From LMUY01 sp964244655 (lineage in GTDB: Bacteria; Pseudomonadota; Alphaproteobacteria; Acetobacterales; Acetobacteraceae), in NCBI GenBank assembly GCA_964244655.1, contig CAXTJU010000002.1, positions 33,312 through 97,311 of the forward strand: a stretch of 64,000 bases of DNA, in the 5' to 3' direction. Within the stretch, counting starts at the first letter, position 1; each line of letters begins with the position of its first letter. The translations under genes were made by a program, and so were the position numbers. The notes beneath the pieces were generated by a model that saw nothing but the letters and a program-made list of their open reading frames with translations, was not told the origin of the DNA and did not search any database. This document shows positions 27,226 to 36,869 of the stretch, piece by piece.

Positions 27226-28041
27226 ATGCCCGGCCCGCTCGATGGCATCCGCGTAATCGACCTCACCACAATGATCTCCGGCCCGCTCGCCACCATGATG
27301 CTGGGTGAACAGGGCGTCGACGTCATCAAGGTTAAGGCGCCCGGCAGCGGCGACCACACCCGCGCAGGTGCCAACCAATGCGGCGGAATGTCTGCCTCGT
27401 TCCTTCACAACACCCGCAACAAGCGCTCCGTCGTGTTGGACCTGAAGGCCGAGGCGGGCCGCGCCGCGATGATGCGCCTAGCGATCGGGGCTGACGTGTT
27501 CGTGCGGAACTTTCGACCCGGCGTCGCCGACCGCATCGGCGTTGGGGAGGACGCCATCCGGGGCGTGTCCCCGGCGGTCATCTACATCTCGATCAGCGGC
27601 TTCGGCGAGGCTGGGGCGTATGTCGCCAAGCCGGTGTATGACGCCCCGCTGGTGCAGGCGGTGTCCGGCCTGGCCACGGTGCAGGCCGGCTCGGACGAGG
27701 AGCGGCCGCGCTTGGTCGGCACCATCCTGCCCGACAAGCTGACCGGCATCGTGGCGGCGCAAGCCATCGCCGCCGCCCTGTTCGCCCGCAGCCGCACGGG
27801 GGAAGGCCAGCACGTCCGCCGGGCCATGCTGGAAGCGGTGACGGCGTTCCTGTGGGCGTCCGACATGGGCAGCCAGACCTTCGTGGGCGACGACCTGCCG
27901 CAGCAGGAGGCGGCCAGCTTCACGGACCTGATCTACGAGACCGCCGACGCCCCGATCAGCGTCGTCGTGCAAAGCGACGGAAAATGGACGACGCTGAAGC
28001 ACGCGCTGGGCCGGGAGGAATGGCTGGACGACCCGCGTTAG
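27226..28041 (+). CDS. Family III CoA-transferase (CaiB/BaiF), C-terminally truncated
   Basis: The frame has 271 residues against about 380-400 for the family. The N-terminal Rossmann-like part (LDGIRVIDLTTMISGPLATM, GADVFVRNFRPGVADRIG), the region with the catalytic aspartate (KPVYDAPLVQAVSGLATVQ) and GRSRTGEGQHV-type sequence (ARSRTGEGQHVRRAMLEA) are present. After WLDDPR a TAG ends the frame and what follows is degenerate. Because family III enzymes form interlocked dimers that need the C-terminal part, the product is probably inactive. It lies 55 nt after the exporter gene. Confidence 0.75.
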   Translation: MPGPLDGIRVIDLTTMISGPLATMMLGEQGVDVIKVKAPGSGDHTRAGANQCGGMSASFLHNTRNKRSVVLDLKAEAGRAAMMRLAIGADVFVRNFRPGVADRIGVGEDAIRGVSPAVIYISISGFGEAGAYVAKPVYDAPLVQAVSGLATVQAGSDEERPRLVGTILPDKLTGIVAAQAIAAALFARSRTGEGQHVRRAMLEAVTAFLWASDMGSQTFVGDDLPQQEAASFTDLIYETADAPISVVVQSDGKWTTLKHALGREEWLDDPR

Positions 28042-28294
28042 GTCCGTACGACGGCCTGGTAGCGGTAGAGCGACTTGGTCAGCCGCATCTCGTCGGGCCA
28101 TGCCGTGAATTGGGCCACTCCAAGCTGCGCTGCCAAGTGTGCCACCGTGCCGGAGTGGATCGTGTTCGGCGCCGGGAAGCACCCGAGGTGTGCCGTCGTC
28201 GCACTTCCTTAGTCGTGGGAGTAATGGTGCAGATGAACCCGAGTTGGGCGATCTGATGGGCGAAACTCCAGCGGCTTAGCAGATTAAACCGGCA

Positions 28295-29965
28295 TCAAAG
28301 ACGACGCGCGGTGCGGTCCGCGACAATCGCGGTCGTGAACCCGAATAGCAAGTGGCAGAGCCCGTGTTGCACAAGGCTGGTCATCGTATCCTGAGACAGT
28401 TTGGGTGTCACCTGCAGCGCAGGCCCGGCAGCGCCACGGCTCAGTGCATAGAATCCGGCGCCGAACACCGCACACGCTGCCAGCGGCCGCACGCTGTCCG
28501 GCTTAGCCGCACCGTAGAGAGCGCCCGCCGCGAGTGACAGTACGAGATGGCCGCCATGGGCGAGCACCCGCTCTGCAGGCTCGGGCCATGCACCATCCCG
28601 CCGTTCGCGCCAGCCGGCTCGCCTGGCTGTTCGTCGTTTCAGTTTGACGAGGCCGGATGGCTCGCCGCTCGCTGTCTCCCTACCCAGGAACACCGCAGAC
28701 ACCAACGCGCCGGCGGTGAGCCCCCCCACCGCGCCGGCGACAATCTTGCGGGCGGTCGCGTTGAGTGGCTGGCCGATCGCGCCGGGGAGCGCGTCTGGCG
28801 TCTTCGGGCGGCGGCCCTCCCGTCCAGGGCTGGAGCCGTAGACGGAGGCGGGCTGCGCTGACAGGTCTGGGCGACCGTCAGGCTCGCCCATCGGGCAGCG
28901 ATTGTGCTGCCCTCGGTACCCGGCCGAGAGCGGGTAGGCTGAGCGGCGCACCCGGTTGATCGAGCCAAGTGGCTGGTGGGCGAGGATCCCATGCCACGGG
29001 CTAAACGCCATGCCATCGTCGACCTGCCGCGCACGGTCCTCGTTCCACGCGGGCTGCCGCCTCACGGTGATCTCGGCCACTGCGACGTAGGGGCTCTCCG
29101 CCTCCGGCCAGACAACCGTCGAGTCCTCGATCGGCATTGTTTCCGGGTTGGTCCGCATTTGGACCCGCAACTCCCATTTGGCATCGCTGCTGCGGAAGTA
29201 GTCGATGATTACGGCGCGAAGGCCGTTCGGCTTGCCGGACAGCGCAACGGGCGCGTCTTTCAATGCGACCAGGTCGGGTGCGACGGGGGCGACCGAGAAC
29301 TTGGCCACGTACTTGCCATAACGGAAAGGCGTCTGTGTGTAGAACGTTTCGCCAAGCGGATTCGTCATCGGATGCCCGCCGAGCGCTTTGAGGCTGCCGC
29401 CATTGATCCCTGCGCTGGACAGTGCGCTTACGGCCTTGCGCAACACGGCGGAGAACGCCTTCTTCCAAGTCTGCCCGGTATCCGTCGTGGCGGCGAGCAG
29501 TTTCAGGCTCTGGGCAAATTTCTTCGGGTTCGGGGCGGAGAAAGCCGGACCGTTGATCATGACAAAATCCTGCGACGCCTCGCCTTCGGAGCCGGGCAGG
29601 CGTTCGCCCTCCACGCCGATCACCTTCAATGCCAGGCCGCGCGACGAGGAGACTGTGTCGTCCAGTATGTCGCCCGGATTGGTCGAGAAGCGCAGCACGA
29701 CTGGGTAGGTCGCCGGCCGCGCGAACACCCCTTGTGCGAAATGGTCGGGCAGGCTGTCCAGTACTCGCAATTCGCCTTCGAGCAGGCCGTGGCTCTTGGC
29801 GTGCACGCTGCGCACCGAATGGCCGTAATCCTGCCAAGTCGTGTCCAGGATGCCTGTCATCGACGTGTTGATGGAGGCGATCGCTAATGACTCCTGCGGA
29901 TCGGGATGTTCAACATCTAGCACATACGTGAGAGGATGCAGGGCAATGATTCCTAGTTGTTGCAT
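28295..29965 (-). CDS. Catalase-family (SrpA-like) protein fused to a YagU/DUF1440-like membrane domain
   Basis: The frame has 556 residues. Residues 1-345 match the small catalase-related family (SVHAKSHGLLEGELRV with the distal His, VVLRFSTNPGDILDDTV, QDFVMINGPAFSAPN, WHGILAHQPLGSINRVRRSA). A proline/arginine-rich linker (about 355-400) leads to a C-terminal domain with several hydrophobic helices (IVAGAVGGLTAGALVSAVFL, GALYGAAKPDSV, HLLFGFTTAIVADRTARRL) like YagU/DUF1440 proteins. The two parts are normally separate. No stop or frameshift interrupts the join. It may be a membrane-tethered haem peroxidase or catalase. Confidence 0.75.
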   Translation of the reverse strand: MQQLGIIALHPLTYVLDVEHPDPQESLAIASINTSMTGILDTTWQDYGHSVRSVHAKSHGLLEGELRVLDSLPDHFAQGVFARPATYPVVLRFSTNPGDILDDTVSSSRGLALKVIGVEGERLPGSEGEASQDFVMINGPAFSAPNPKKFAQSLKLLAATTDTGQTWKKAFSAVLRKAVSALSSAGINGGSLKALGGHPMTNPLGETFYTQTPFRYGKYVAKFSVAPVAPDLVALKDAPVALSGKPNGLRAVIIDYFRSSDAKWELRVQMRTNPETMPIEDSTVVWPEAESPYVAVAEITVRRQPAWNEDRARQVDDGMAFSPWHGILAHQPLGSINRVRRSAYPLSAGYRGQHNRCPMGEPDGRPDLSAQPASVYGSSPGREGRRPKTPDALPGAIGQPLNATARKIVAGAVGGLTAGALVSAVFLGRETASGEPSGLVKLKRRTARRAGWRERRDGAWPEPAERVLAHGGHLVLSLAAGALYGAAKPDSVRPLAACAVFGAGFYALSRGAAGPALQVTPKLSQDTMTSLVQHGLCHLLFGFTTAIVADRTARRL

Positions 29966-30385
29966 TTAGTTATGTATCCTACTGAGGGTAGCCGGCCTGG
30001 CGGACAAAGTCGGGCATTGTTAGCTGGTTGATGCCCGAGATTGCCGCTCATTACCTCAAAGCCCGTTGTTTCCTGTCGCTCGGCACTTACTGGGGAATCA
30101 AACCTGCACTCGGTGAGGCTCTACGTTCCCAGGCGCGGTAACAGCTACGGCAGATCCTCTGCACTCCGAGGCGCTCCCACACCAACTCGATTAAGTCACG
30201 AGTGGCCTCTCCACTGTGTCCAGTGCTAGGCTTGCGTAGCAATTCCAGAACCGTTGGCAAGCAAACATAAGAAAAGGTGCTCCTCGACATTGGATTGGTC
30301 CTCGCCTAGGCAATGCCAGTACTTGTGACCGGCTCTCCCGGTTTAACGAGGTGCAACCGGTGTCACGCGCGATATCGCTGAACGT
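29966..30385. other. Intergenic region without a recognised gene
   Basis: One 67-codon minus-strand frame (30087-30290) exists, but it has no family motif and no good ribosome site. No operator-like copy of the 19-bp motif is present. Confidence 0.5.
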
Positions 30386-32614
30386 TCACGTTAGAAGCTT
30401 GTCCATGATAATGGGCAGGTCGCGGACGCGCTTGCCGGTCGCGTGGTAGACGGCATTGGCGACGGCCGCGGCGGTGCCGACGATGCCGAGTTCCCCGATG
30501 CCCTTCACGCCCAACGGATTGACCTCGTGGTCCTCCTCAGGGACCATGATCACCTCGACCTGAGGAACATCCGCGTTGACGGCCATGAGGTATTCCCCAA
30601 GGCTGTCGTTGACGTAGCGGCCCCGCTTCTCGTCGATTTCCGTCGCCTCGAGCAGCGCGGACGCCATGCCCCAGATCATCCCGCCCACATACTGGCTGTG
30701 GGCGGTGCGCGGGTTGACGATGCGCCCCGCCGCGAACGCGCCCGTCATGCGCGGCACCCGGATTTCGCGCGTCAGCCGATGGACGCGCACCTCAACAAAC
30801 TCGGCGCCGAAGGCGAACATCAACGGCTTGCCGCCCTTGGACTCGTCGCCGCGCGCCTGATTCGCGAATGGGACTTGGCCTTTGCGAAGCATGTCGAGGA
30901 CCGCGAGCTTCGTGCCAAATGGCAGGAAATCGGCCACCTCGCTGATCTCACCTACTCCCAACCGAAGAAAGGCCGCGGCGCGCTCCTCGTTGGAGAGCAT
31001 GGCGTTGTTGAAGCGCGCGCTGATTTTGCCGGCAGCGAGCTTCACCGCCGATCCGAGCGACGCGGTCCCAAGGGAGTTGCTTGAGGGCGGAGCCGCGGGC
31101 AGCGTGGAGTCACCCATCATCACCTCGACCCGTCGCGGGTCGAGACCCAGTTCGCGGGCGGCGATCTGACCCAGCACGGTATAGGTCCCCTGGCCTGAGT
31201 CCTGGCCAGCGATCTCGACCAGAGCTTCCCCGTTTTCGCGGAGCGTCACACGCGCGGTCGCGGGCGCCATGTGCGTCGGGTAGCTCGCAGTCGCGCAGCC
31301 GTAGCCGATCAGCCAGTCGCCATCGCGCATCGACCCCGGCTTCGGATTACGCTTGCTCCAACCGAAGCTGGTGGCAGCCTCATCGTAGCACTGCATCAAC
31401 GACCGGCTTGTGAAACGCGCGCCGTCGATGGGGCTTTCTCGGATATCGTTGATTCGGCGCAACTCGATCGGGTCCATGTCGAGCGCCACCGCGAGTTCGT
31501 CCATGGCGCTTTCCAGCGCATACATGTAGGGCATCTCGACCGGCGCCCGCATGAAACCCGATGTCTGTCGGTCGGCCTTGATTAGGTTGACACGCGTCAG
31601 GATCGCGGGCTTTCCATACATGGCGGTGGTGACGCCAAAGCCCGCGAGCGGGTAATCGTCCTGCCGGGACTGCATCTCCCAGCTCTCGTGACCGTAAGCA
31701 AGCAAACGGCCGTCACGGTCCGCAGCAAGCCGGACATAGTGCCTTGTCTCGGCGCGATAGGTCGCCAGCGTAAAGCCTTGGGCGCGCGTCACAACGTTAC
31801 GGACTGGTCGCGACAGGTCCCGCGCGGCACCGGCGATCAACGCTGTACGCTGCGTCATGAAGCCCTTGCCGCCGAATGCCCCACCGATATAGGGATTTAT
31901 GACATGGACCGCCGACGGCTCGACCCCCATCATTGTCGCTGCGCCATTCGCGAGCTGGAGTACGAATTGCGTCGGCTCATGGATCGTCAGTTCACCGCCG
32001 GACCAGGACGCGGTGGTCGAGTAGAGCTCCATCGAGTTCTGGTGCTGAGCCGGCGTACTGTATTCGCCCTCAACCTTCACGGACGCGGCGGCGAAAGCGG
32101 TCGCGAAGTCGCCAACCTTCTTCTCCTTGGCGGTAAGCGCCTCGGGATGCGTAATGTTCACGCCAGGACTGTCCATAGTCGCCGCAGGCACCAAGGGAGC
32201 GTAGCGTGATACGATGCGATGCGATGCGTCGCGTGCGATCTCATAAGTTTCAGCAATCACCATCGCAATGATCTGGCCGTCATTATGGATCTCGGGTCCG
32301 ATGAGCGGCATGTTGGTATCGGAAGAGTAGCCCCCCTTCTGCGTATAGGGTGTCGCGATCCTGTAAGGCGCGTTGTGATGAGTGTAGATCTTGACGACGC
32401 CGTCCAGCGCCTCGGCAGGCGCGGTATTGATAGACAGTATGTGACCGCGCGCGATAGCGCTGGTCAGGAAATAGGCCTGAAGCGGTTTCTCCTCGCGCGC
32501 GTCAGCGGCGTAGACAAGGCTACCAGTGACCTTCGCCGTCGACTCCGAGCGGCGGACTGGCTCTCCCATGTTGGCGAGCGGTGCTGGAGCGGCAACATTG
32601 ACCTGATCCATCAA
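30386..32614 (-). CDS. paoC: Aldehyde oxidoreductase, molybdenum-cofactor subunit (set 2)
   Basis: The product has 742 residues. It carries YIGGAFGGKGFMTQRTALIA, the molybdopterin-contact region AGQDSGQGTYTVLGQIAARE and the catalytic-glutamate end GIGELGIVGTAAAVANAVYH. It is clearly paralogous to the set-1 subunit but well diverged, so the two sets did not arise from a recent duplication. It is the last gene of paoABC-2, and its start overlaps the paoB stop by 4 nt. Aldehydes are the likely substrates, and location follows the Tat-exported small subunit. Confidence 0.9.
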   Translation of the reverse strand: MMDQVNVAAPAPLANMGEPVRRSESTAKVTGSLVYAADAREEKPLQAYFLTSAIARGHILSINTAPAEALDGVVKIYTHHNAPYRIATPYTQKGGYSSDTNMPLIGPEIHNDGQIIAMVIAETYEIARDASHRIVSRYAPLVPAATMDSPGVNITHPEALTAKEKKVGDFATAFAAASVKVEGEYSTPAQHQNSMELYSTTASWSGGELTIHEPTQFVLQLANGAATMMGVEPSAVHVINPYIGGAFGGKGFMTQRTALIAGAARDLSRPVRNVVTRAQGFTLATYRAETRHYVRLAADRDGRLLAYGHESWEMQSRQDDYPLAGFGVTTAMYGKPAILTRVNLIKADRQTSGFMRAPVEMPYMYALESAMDELAVALDMDPIELRRINDIRESPIDGARFTSRSLMQCYDEAATSFGWSKRNPKPGSMRDGDWLIGYGCATASYPTHMAPATARVTLRENGEALVEIAGQDSGQGTYTVLGQIAARELGLDPRRVEVMMGDSTLPAAPPSSNSLGTASLGSAVKLAAGKISARFNNAMLSNEERAAAFLRLGVGEISEVADFLPFGTKLAVLDMLRKGQVPFANQARGDESKGGKPLMFAFGAEFVEVRVHRLTREIRVPRMTGAFAAGRIVNPRTAHSQYVGGMIWGMASALLEATEIDEKRGRYVNDSLGEYLMAVNADVPQVEVIMVPEEDHEVNPLGVKGIGELGIVGTAAAVANAVYHATGKRVRDLPIIMDKLLT

Positions 32615-33627
32615 GAAATCTCCATCGCCTGCGCATCCAAGAGAGCGCGCACGATTGTCGCTTTGCCCAGGGCGACCTTGTAGACGTTGTGCTCTTGCGT
32701 CCGGGCAGCATTGAGCTCAGCGTCCGCTGCGGCGCTGGCGCTAGCCTCGGTCAGCTTTCGGCCACGTAGCATCTCCTCGGCAAGACGCGCTCGCCAAGGA
32801 ACTGTCGCCACGCCGCCCAGCCCGATCCTGACGTCCCGTATGGTATCCCCATCCAAGTCGAGCGCCACGGCCGCGCTGGCGTTGGCGAAGGCGTAGCTCT
32901 CGCGGTCCCGGATTTTGCGATACAGGGACCGCCGCCGCGGGCCGCCAGTGACGGTGAAGGCCATGATGAGTTCGCCGGGCACCAGGCTGGTTTCGATGTG
33001 CGGCGTCGTCCCAGGCAGGTGGTGCAGGTCGGCGAAGTCGAGCGTGCGCTTGCCGGACCTGCCCAGCACCTCCACCCGCGCGTCGAGTGCCACGAGGGCA
33101 GGTGCCCAGTCACCGGCGTAGAGCGCGATGCACTGGTCGCTCGTACCCAACACCGCATGCCCCCGGTTGGCGCCGTCCAGCGCTGCGCAGCCCGAACCCG
33201 GCGCGCGTTTGTTGCACTGGTCATAGCTCGTGTCGCGGAAGTACGAGCAGCGCGTGCGCTGGAGCACGTTGCCACCTAGCCGGGCCATGTTGCGCAACTG
33301 CTGCGACGCTGCCTGCCACAGGCTTTCGGTCAGCAGCGGATAGTCGCGGACCATGGACGGATCGGCTTGCAACTTCGCCATCGAAACCAGCGAACCAATT
33401 CGCAATCCCTCGTCCGTGCGGACGATCCGGTGCATCGCCTCATCGCCGATCGCAGTGATGTCAACGACTGTAGTAGGCTGCATCACGTCGAGCTTCATGA
33501 GGTCGATCAGCGTCGTGCCGCCGCCCTTGTACTGCACGGGCGCGGTGACGTGCGCGCTGGCCGGGACGGAAGCGAGCGCGACGGCGGACGCGGCACTCGT
33601 CGGCGCCTCGTAGGCAAAGGGCCGCAT
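32611..33627 (-). CDS. paoB: Aldehyde oxidoreductase, FAD/[4Fe-4S] subunit (set 2)
   Basis: The product has 338 residues. It carries the FAD contact QYKGGGTTLIDLMKLDV, then RNMARLGGNVLQRTRCSYF with cysteines continuing in YDQCNKRAPGSGCAALDG, the [4Fe-4S] signature of PaoB. The C-terminal flavoprotein domain (KIRDRESYAFANASAAVALD) is complete. Its start overlaps the paoA stop by one base. Confidence 0.9.
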   Translation of the reverse strand: MRPFAYEAPTSAASAVALASVPASAHVTAPVQYKGGGTTLIDLMKLDVMQPTTVVDITAIGDEAMHRIVRTDEGLRIGSLVSMAKLQADPSMVRDYPLLTESLWQAASQQLRNMARLGGNVLQRTRCSYFRDTSYDQCNKRAPGSGCAALDGANRGHAVLGTSDQCIALYAGDWAPALVALDARVEVLGRSGKRTLDFADLHHLPGTTPHIETSLVPGELIMAFTVTGGPRRRSLYRKIRDRESYAFANASAAVALDLDGDTIRDVRIGLGGVATVPWRARLAEEMLRGRKLTEASASAAADAELNAARTQEHNVYKVALGKATIVRALLDAQAMEIS

Positions 33628-34223
33628 CAGCTTCTCTCCATTTCTATTTTGGCCTGCTTCACGGCCGCGACGATGTTAGGGTAGGCCGCGCACCGGCAAA
33701 GGTTGCCGCTCATATACTCGCGGATGTCGTTGTCCGAGCCGGCGTGGCCCTCCCGCACGCAGGCGATCGCAGACATAATCTGGCCCCCGGTGCAGTAGCC
33801 GCATTGGAACGCGTCGTGGTCTATGAACGCCTGCTGCATGGGATGCAGGCGCCCGCCCTCGGCCAGGCCCTCCACCGTCGTGATCCGCAGACCCTGGGCC
33901 GCGACGGTGAGGGTCAGGCAGGCCAGGTGGCGCTCGCCGTCAACAAGGATGGTGCACGCGCCGCATTGGCCGTGGTCGCAGCCTTTCTTCGACCCGGTAA
34001 GGTCGAGGTTCTCGCGGAGAGCGTCGAGTAGCGTCATGCGGGTGTCCACCCGCACCGCATGGTCAGCCCCGTTCACCGATAGCATGACCTCGCGCGTCAG
34101 AGGTGCTGTTGTCATGTCAGTGGAACCTTGCGCATCGGCCGGAGCCGGTTCGAGAGAGAAGGACGCAGTCAGAAATGCTCCGACCGCGAGGACTGTACGG
34201 CGGTCGATAGGATATTTGTCCAT
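33627..34223 (-). CDS. paoA: Aldehyde oxidoreductase, [2Fe-2S] subunit with Tat signal (set 2)
   Basis: The product has 198 residues. The N-terminus DRRTVLAVGAFLTASFS is a twin-arginine signal followed by an Ala-rich cleavage region (PAPADAQGS). The two cluster motifs CDHGQCGACTILVDG and CGYCTGGQIMSA ... GNLCRCAAY are intact. As in E. coli PaoA, the signal on this subunit should carry the folded complex to the periplasm. It begins the operon, directly after a 129-bp MmyB-tail repeat. Confidence 0.92.
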   Translation of the reverse strand: MDKYPIDRRTVLAVGAFLTASFSLEPAPADAQGSTDMTTAPLTREVMLSVNGADHAVRVDTRMTLLDALRENLDLTGSKKGCDHGQCGACTILVDGERHLACLTLTVAAQGLRITTVEGLAEGGRLHPMQQAFIDHDAFQCGYCTGGQIMSAIACVREGHAGSDNDIREYMSGNLCRCAAYPNIVAAVKQAKIEMERS

Positions 34224-34239
34224 TGTCGGCGATCCTTCC

Positions 34240-34368
34240 CCTGAGGCATCTCAGGGACGCGAGTAGGACAACAGTTGGGGCGAGGCCGGATGCGCGGGGA
34301 GGAGTGTTGTTATCCTATGACTCCTGGTCACAGGTTCCCGGCCGGGCGAGGTAGATCACGAGCGACAG
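34240..34368 (-). repeat. 129-bp repeat R1 (regulator tail plus spacer), copy 1
   Basis: It matches 36687-36815 at about 125 of 129 positions and 47705-47833 more distantly. It starts with a 6-bp hairpin CCTGAGGCATCTCAGG and ends inside an MmyB-type C-terminus. It begins 17 nt upstream of the paoA-2 start codon. Confidence 0.85.
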
Positions 34369-34525
34369 GTCCGCCCGCCCCTCGGGAGTGAGCGACACAT
34401 AGGTCGGTTAAGCAGGGCGTGCGTCGGATGACGCCGCCGCTTCTGAGCTCCTCTCTCCCTGCGCAGACCTCCTCGACCAGTCGTCCGAGTGGCGTCTTGT
34501 CCGATGCCTTGGTGCGGGCGGCGGG
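34310..34525 (-). pseudogene. MmyB-type regulator remnant
   Basis: ARTKASDKTPLGRLVEEVCA and GREELRSGG match the region ATRAKASDKAPFDRLVEEVC of the chimeric regulator at 47780, and the end overlaps repeat R1. Frames shift between the pieces. The helix-turn-helix half is gone, cut off close to the IS110 remnant. Confidence 0.7.
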
Positions 34526-34629
34526 AACATACGGTAGTAACGACGGCCAGTTGCTCCCACGCGCAGGGGTCTCCGATTGTCCAGGGAAGAATTTAGCCAA
34601 CACGCAGTCGCGAGGTCGTTGTACGTCTC

Positions 34630-35526
34630 GCCTTCACTTTGGGCCGCCCATGCCTGGTCGTCGCGCCCTGGTTGATCCCAACCAAGCCAGGCGGGCACAT
34701 CAAGACGGACCGGTGGTCCGCGACGATGCTGGCGATTCTGTTTTGCGCTGGAGAGCTGCAGGGTGTGTGGGTGCCCGACGCCGATCACAAGGCCATGCGC
34801 GAGCTGATCCGCGGCCGCCAAACCGCAATGCAGGCAGTCCGGCGCTCACGCCAACTGGTGCTCTAGTTCCTGCTGCGCCACGGTCGCGCAATGCCCACCG
34901 GTCAGCACTGGACCAGGGCACACCGGGGCTGAATGGCCCGGCAAAGCTTCTCTCATCTCTTGGAGCAGATCGTGTCGAGGAACTAATCCAGCGCATGGAG
35001 GTGGCTTGTGCCCGGCAGACCCGTCATGAGAACGCCATCGGTAGATTGCTGCCAGCCTGGTCGCTGGTCGGCGTGGTCACCGCGATCCAAGCGACGCGGG
35101 GCGTGGCTGCTGTCCGCCGTGACCCTGGTGGCCCAGATCGGTGACTTCGGCCGGTTCACCTCACCACGGCAGCTGATGGAATGGCTCGGCATGATCCCCA
35201 AGAAACATTCGTCGGGACGCAAGGTCGCCCGCGGCAATATTACCAAGGCCGGCAACATCCAGGCCTGCCGCGTGCTGGTCGAAGGGGCGTGGACCTACCG
35301 GCTCCCGGCTCGCATGGGCGAGGACATTACCCGTCGCAATGAGGGGCTGCCTGAAGCGATCCGGGCCGCCGCCTGGAAGGCGCAGGTCCGGTTGTGCACC
35401 CGCTACCGGCGCCTGCAGAAAACCGGCAAGCCACAAAACGTCATCGTGGTCGCAATCGCCCGCGAGATGGCGGCTTTTGTCTGGGTCATCGCCCGCATGG
35501 CGCAGCCCACCATCACGCCCGCATAG
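34630..35526 (+). mobile_element. IS110-family transposase remnant
   Basis: CLVVAPWLIPTKPGGHIKTD, ELQGVWVPDADHKAMRELIR and, in another frame, LVAQIGDFGRFTSPRQLMEW with GMIPKKHSSGRKVARGNITK match the N-terminal DEDD region and the C-terminal transposase_20 domain of IS110 elements. A TAG at 34864-34866 and at least one frameshift inactivate it. The C-terminal half is an intact open frame to 35526. Confidence 0.85.
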
Positions 35527-35884
35527 GTCTGTTTGCGCCCAAGCAAGAAAGCGGCAACCGGGAAAGGAAGAGAGCGAAGATCCCCATTGTACAGGGGCGC
35601 GGCGGCAGGTCAGGGCAACCCTCGATCTGATTCGGCGGCACCGACCCGCGACATTGACAGAGGAAGGCCCAAGACGAACACCGGTCCTGCGGTAACCAAC
35701 CCGCACATTAAAGTCTGATCAACCGTCGTCTTGCGCCGCCGCGTCCTCCCCTCTGCAACCCAACCCGCCGGACACCGCTGCACGCGGCAAACACTCACGG
35801 CTCAACCCATTGACGACGAAAATGACAATCAGACGCGCACCGCGTCGGGGAACCCCCGCGAGTCAGCCTTCAGGAGCTTTGATA
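35527..35884. other. Spacer between the IS110 remnant and dps
   Basis: No gene is recognisable. The first part is probably the non-coding 3' end of the IS110 element. Short frames on both strands lack family motifs. Confidence 0.45.
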
Positions 35885-36412
35885 TCAGACCGATTTCGGC
35901 GTGGCATGGCTCGCCTGGTAAAGGAACCACGCTCGTCGTTCTGTGTTATCAACGAACTCCTCCAACAGACTGGCGGTTGCCACGTCATTCTGCTCGTCGA
36001 TCATCCCGTGCGCCTCCCGCATACGCTTTGCCAACACACCGTTATCCTCACGCAGTTCGGCCAGCATGTCTTGCGGCGTGACATAGGGGGCATCGTTGTC
36101 AGCAATCCGCTGATTACGCGATATCTCACCAATGGAGTGGAGCGTGAGTTGTCCTATCTTGCGCACTCGCTCGGCCAGCACGTCAGTCATCGCAAAGATC
36201 TGGTCGGACTGTTCATCGAGCATTAAGTGGTAGTCTCGGAAATGCGGCCCGCTCATATGCCAGTGGAAGTTCTTGGTTTTTAGGTAGAGGGCGAAGACAT
36301 CGGCGAGCAGCCCGTTGAGGGCAGCCGCAATATCGCGCGTCGCGTTGGCGCCGAGATCGGTGGGCGTCGCGAGCGCCGGGGGCACGCTGCCCGCATTGGA
36401 CTGGCTTGCCAT
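35885..36412 (-). CDS. dps: Dps-family ferritin-like DNA-protection protein
   Basis: The product has 175 residues from the ATG at 36412, which has GGAG at 8-nt spacing. The ferroxidase segments are clear: KTKNFHWHMSGPHFRDYHLM, LDEQSDQIFAMTDVLAERVR and ERRAWFLYQASHA. Dps forms dodecamers that oxidise and store iron with peroxide and protect DNA. It fits the oxidative-stress theme of the two catalases. Repeat R1 copy 2 lies about 275 nt upstream. Confidence 0.93.
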   Translation of the reverse strand: MASQSNAGSVPPALATPTDLGANATRDIAAALNGLLADVFALYLKTKNFHWHMSGPHFRDYHLMLDEQSDQIFAMTDVLAERVRKIGQLTLHSIGEISRNQRIADNDAPYVTPQDMLAELREDNGVLAKRMREAHGMIDEQNDVATASLLEEFVDNTERRAWFLYQASHATPKSV

Positions 36413-36496
36413 GGTATTCACTCCTACGAGGGTTTGGTCGAGTTGCACTGCACGATGGAAATTGCGGACGTATGTCGTTGGACGTTGTTCTTCGCC

Positions 36497-36673
36497 TTAT
36501 TCATCGCATCCACCGTTTGCGCGCGTCGTCGAGGGAAGGACAGCGTCGCCTTTCCAGCGCGCCACATTCTGGTGTGGTCTGGCAGGCACGCTCTGGCAGC
36601 CAACCCGACATGAAGCAGTTGTTGGGTAGCGCGAGGTCACGGTCGAGGCGAGATCGGTGACTTGGTTGGACAT
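36497..36673 (-). CDS. Small leader-type reading frame downstream of repeat R1 (copy 2)
   Basis: It starts MSNQVTDLASTVTSR after a GGAGG site and ends at 36497. The first residues and the ribosome site are nearly the same as those of the frame at 47536 (MSNQVTDPASNAISR), after which the two diverge. It could be a leader peptide or the stub of a gene once linked to the regulator. Confidence 0.35.
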   Translation of the reverse strand: MSNQVTDLASTVTSRYPTTASCRVGCQSVPARPHQNVARWKGDAVLPSTTRANGGCDE

Positions 36674-36686
36674 CATGGCCTCCGGG

Positions 36687-36815
36687 CCTGAGGCATCTCA
36701 GGGACGCGAGTAGGACAACAGTTGGGGCGAGGCAGGATGCGCTGGGAGGAGTGTTGTTATCCTATGACTCCTGGTCACAGGTTCCCGGACGGGCGACGTA
36801 GATCACGAGCGACAG
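36687..36815 (-). repeat. 129-bp repeat R1, copy 2
   Basis: It is about 97% identical to the copy at 34240. The homology to the regulator stops just after GATCACGAGCGACAG, so only about 20 codons of the MmyB tail remain here. The hairpin CCTGAGGCATCTCAGG is intact. Confidence 0.85.
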
Positions 36816-36869
36816 ATCTGGATGCCGCGCTACACGTGCCCGCACGTCGGTATAAAGCCTACCGATAGG

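Noticed and set aside
30087..30290. Minus-strand frame of 67 codons between the catalase fusion and paoC-2
   Set aside because: No motif, no good ribosome site and no conserved neighbour. It was left as intergenic.
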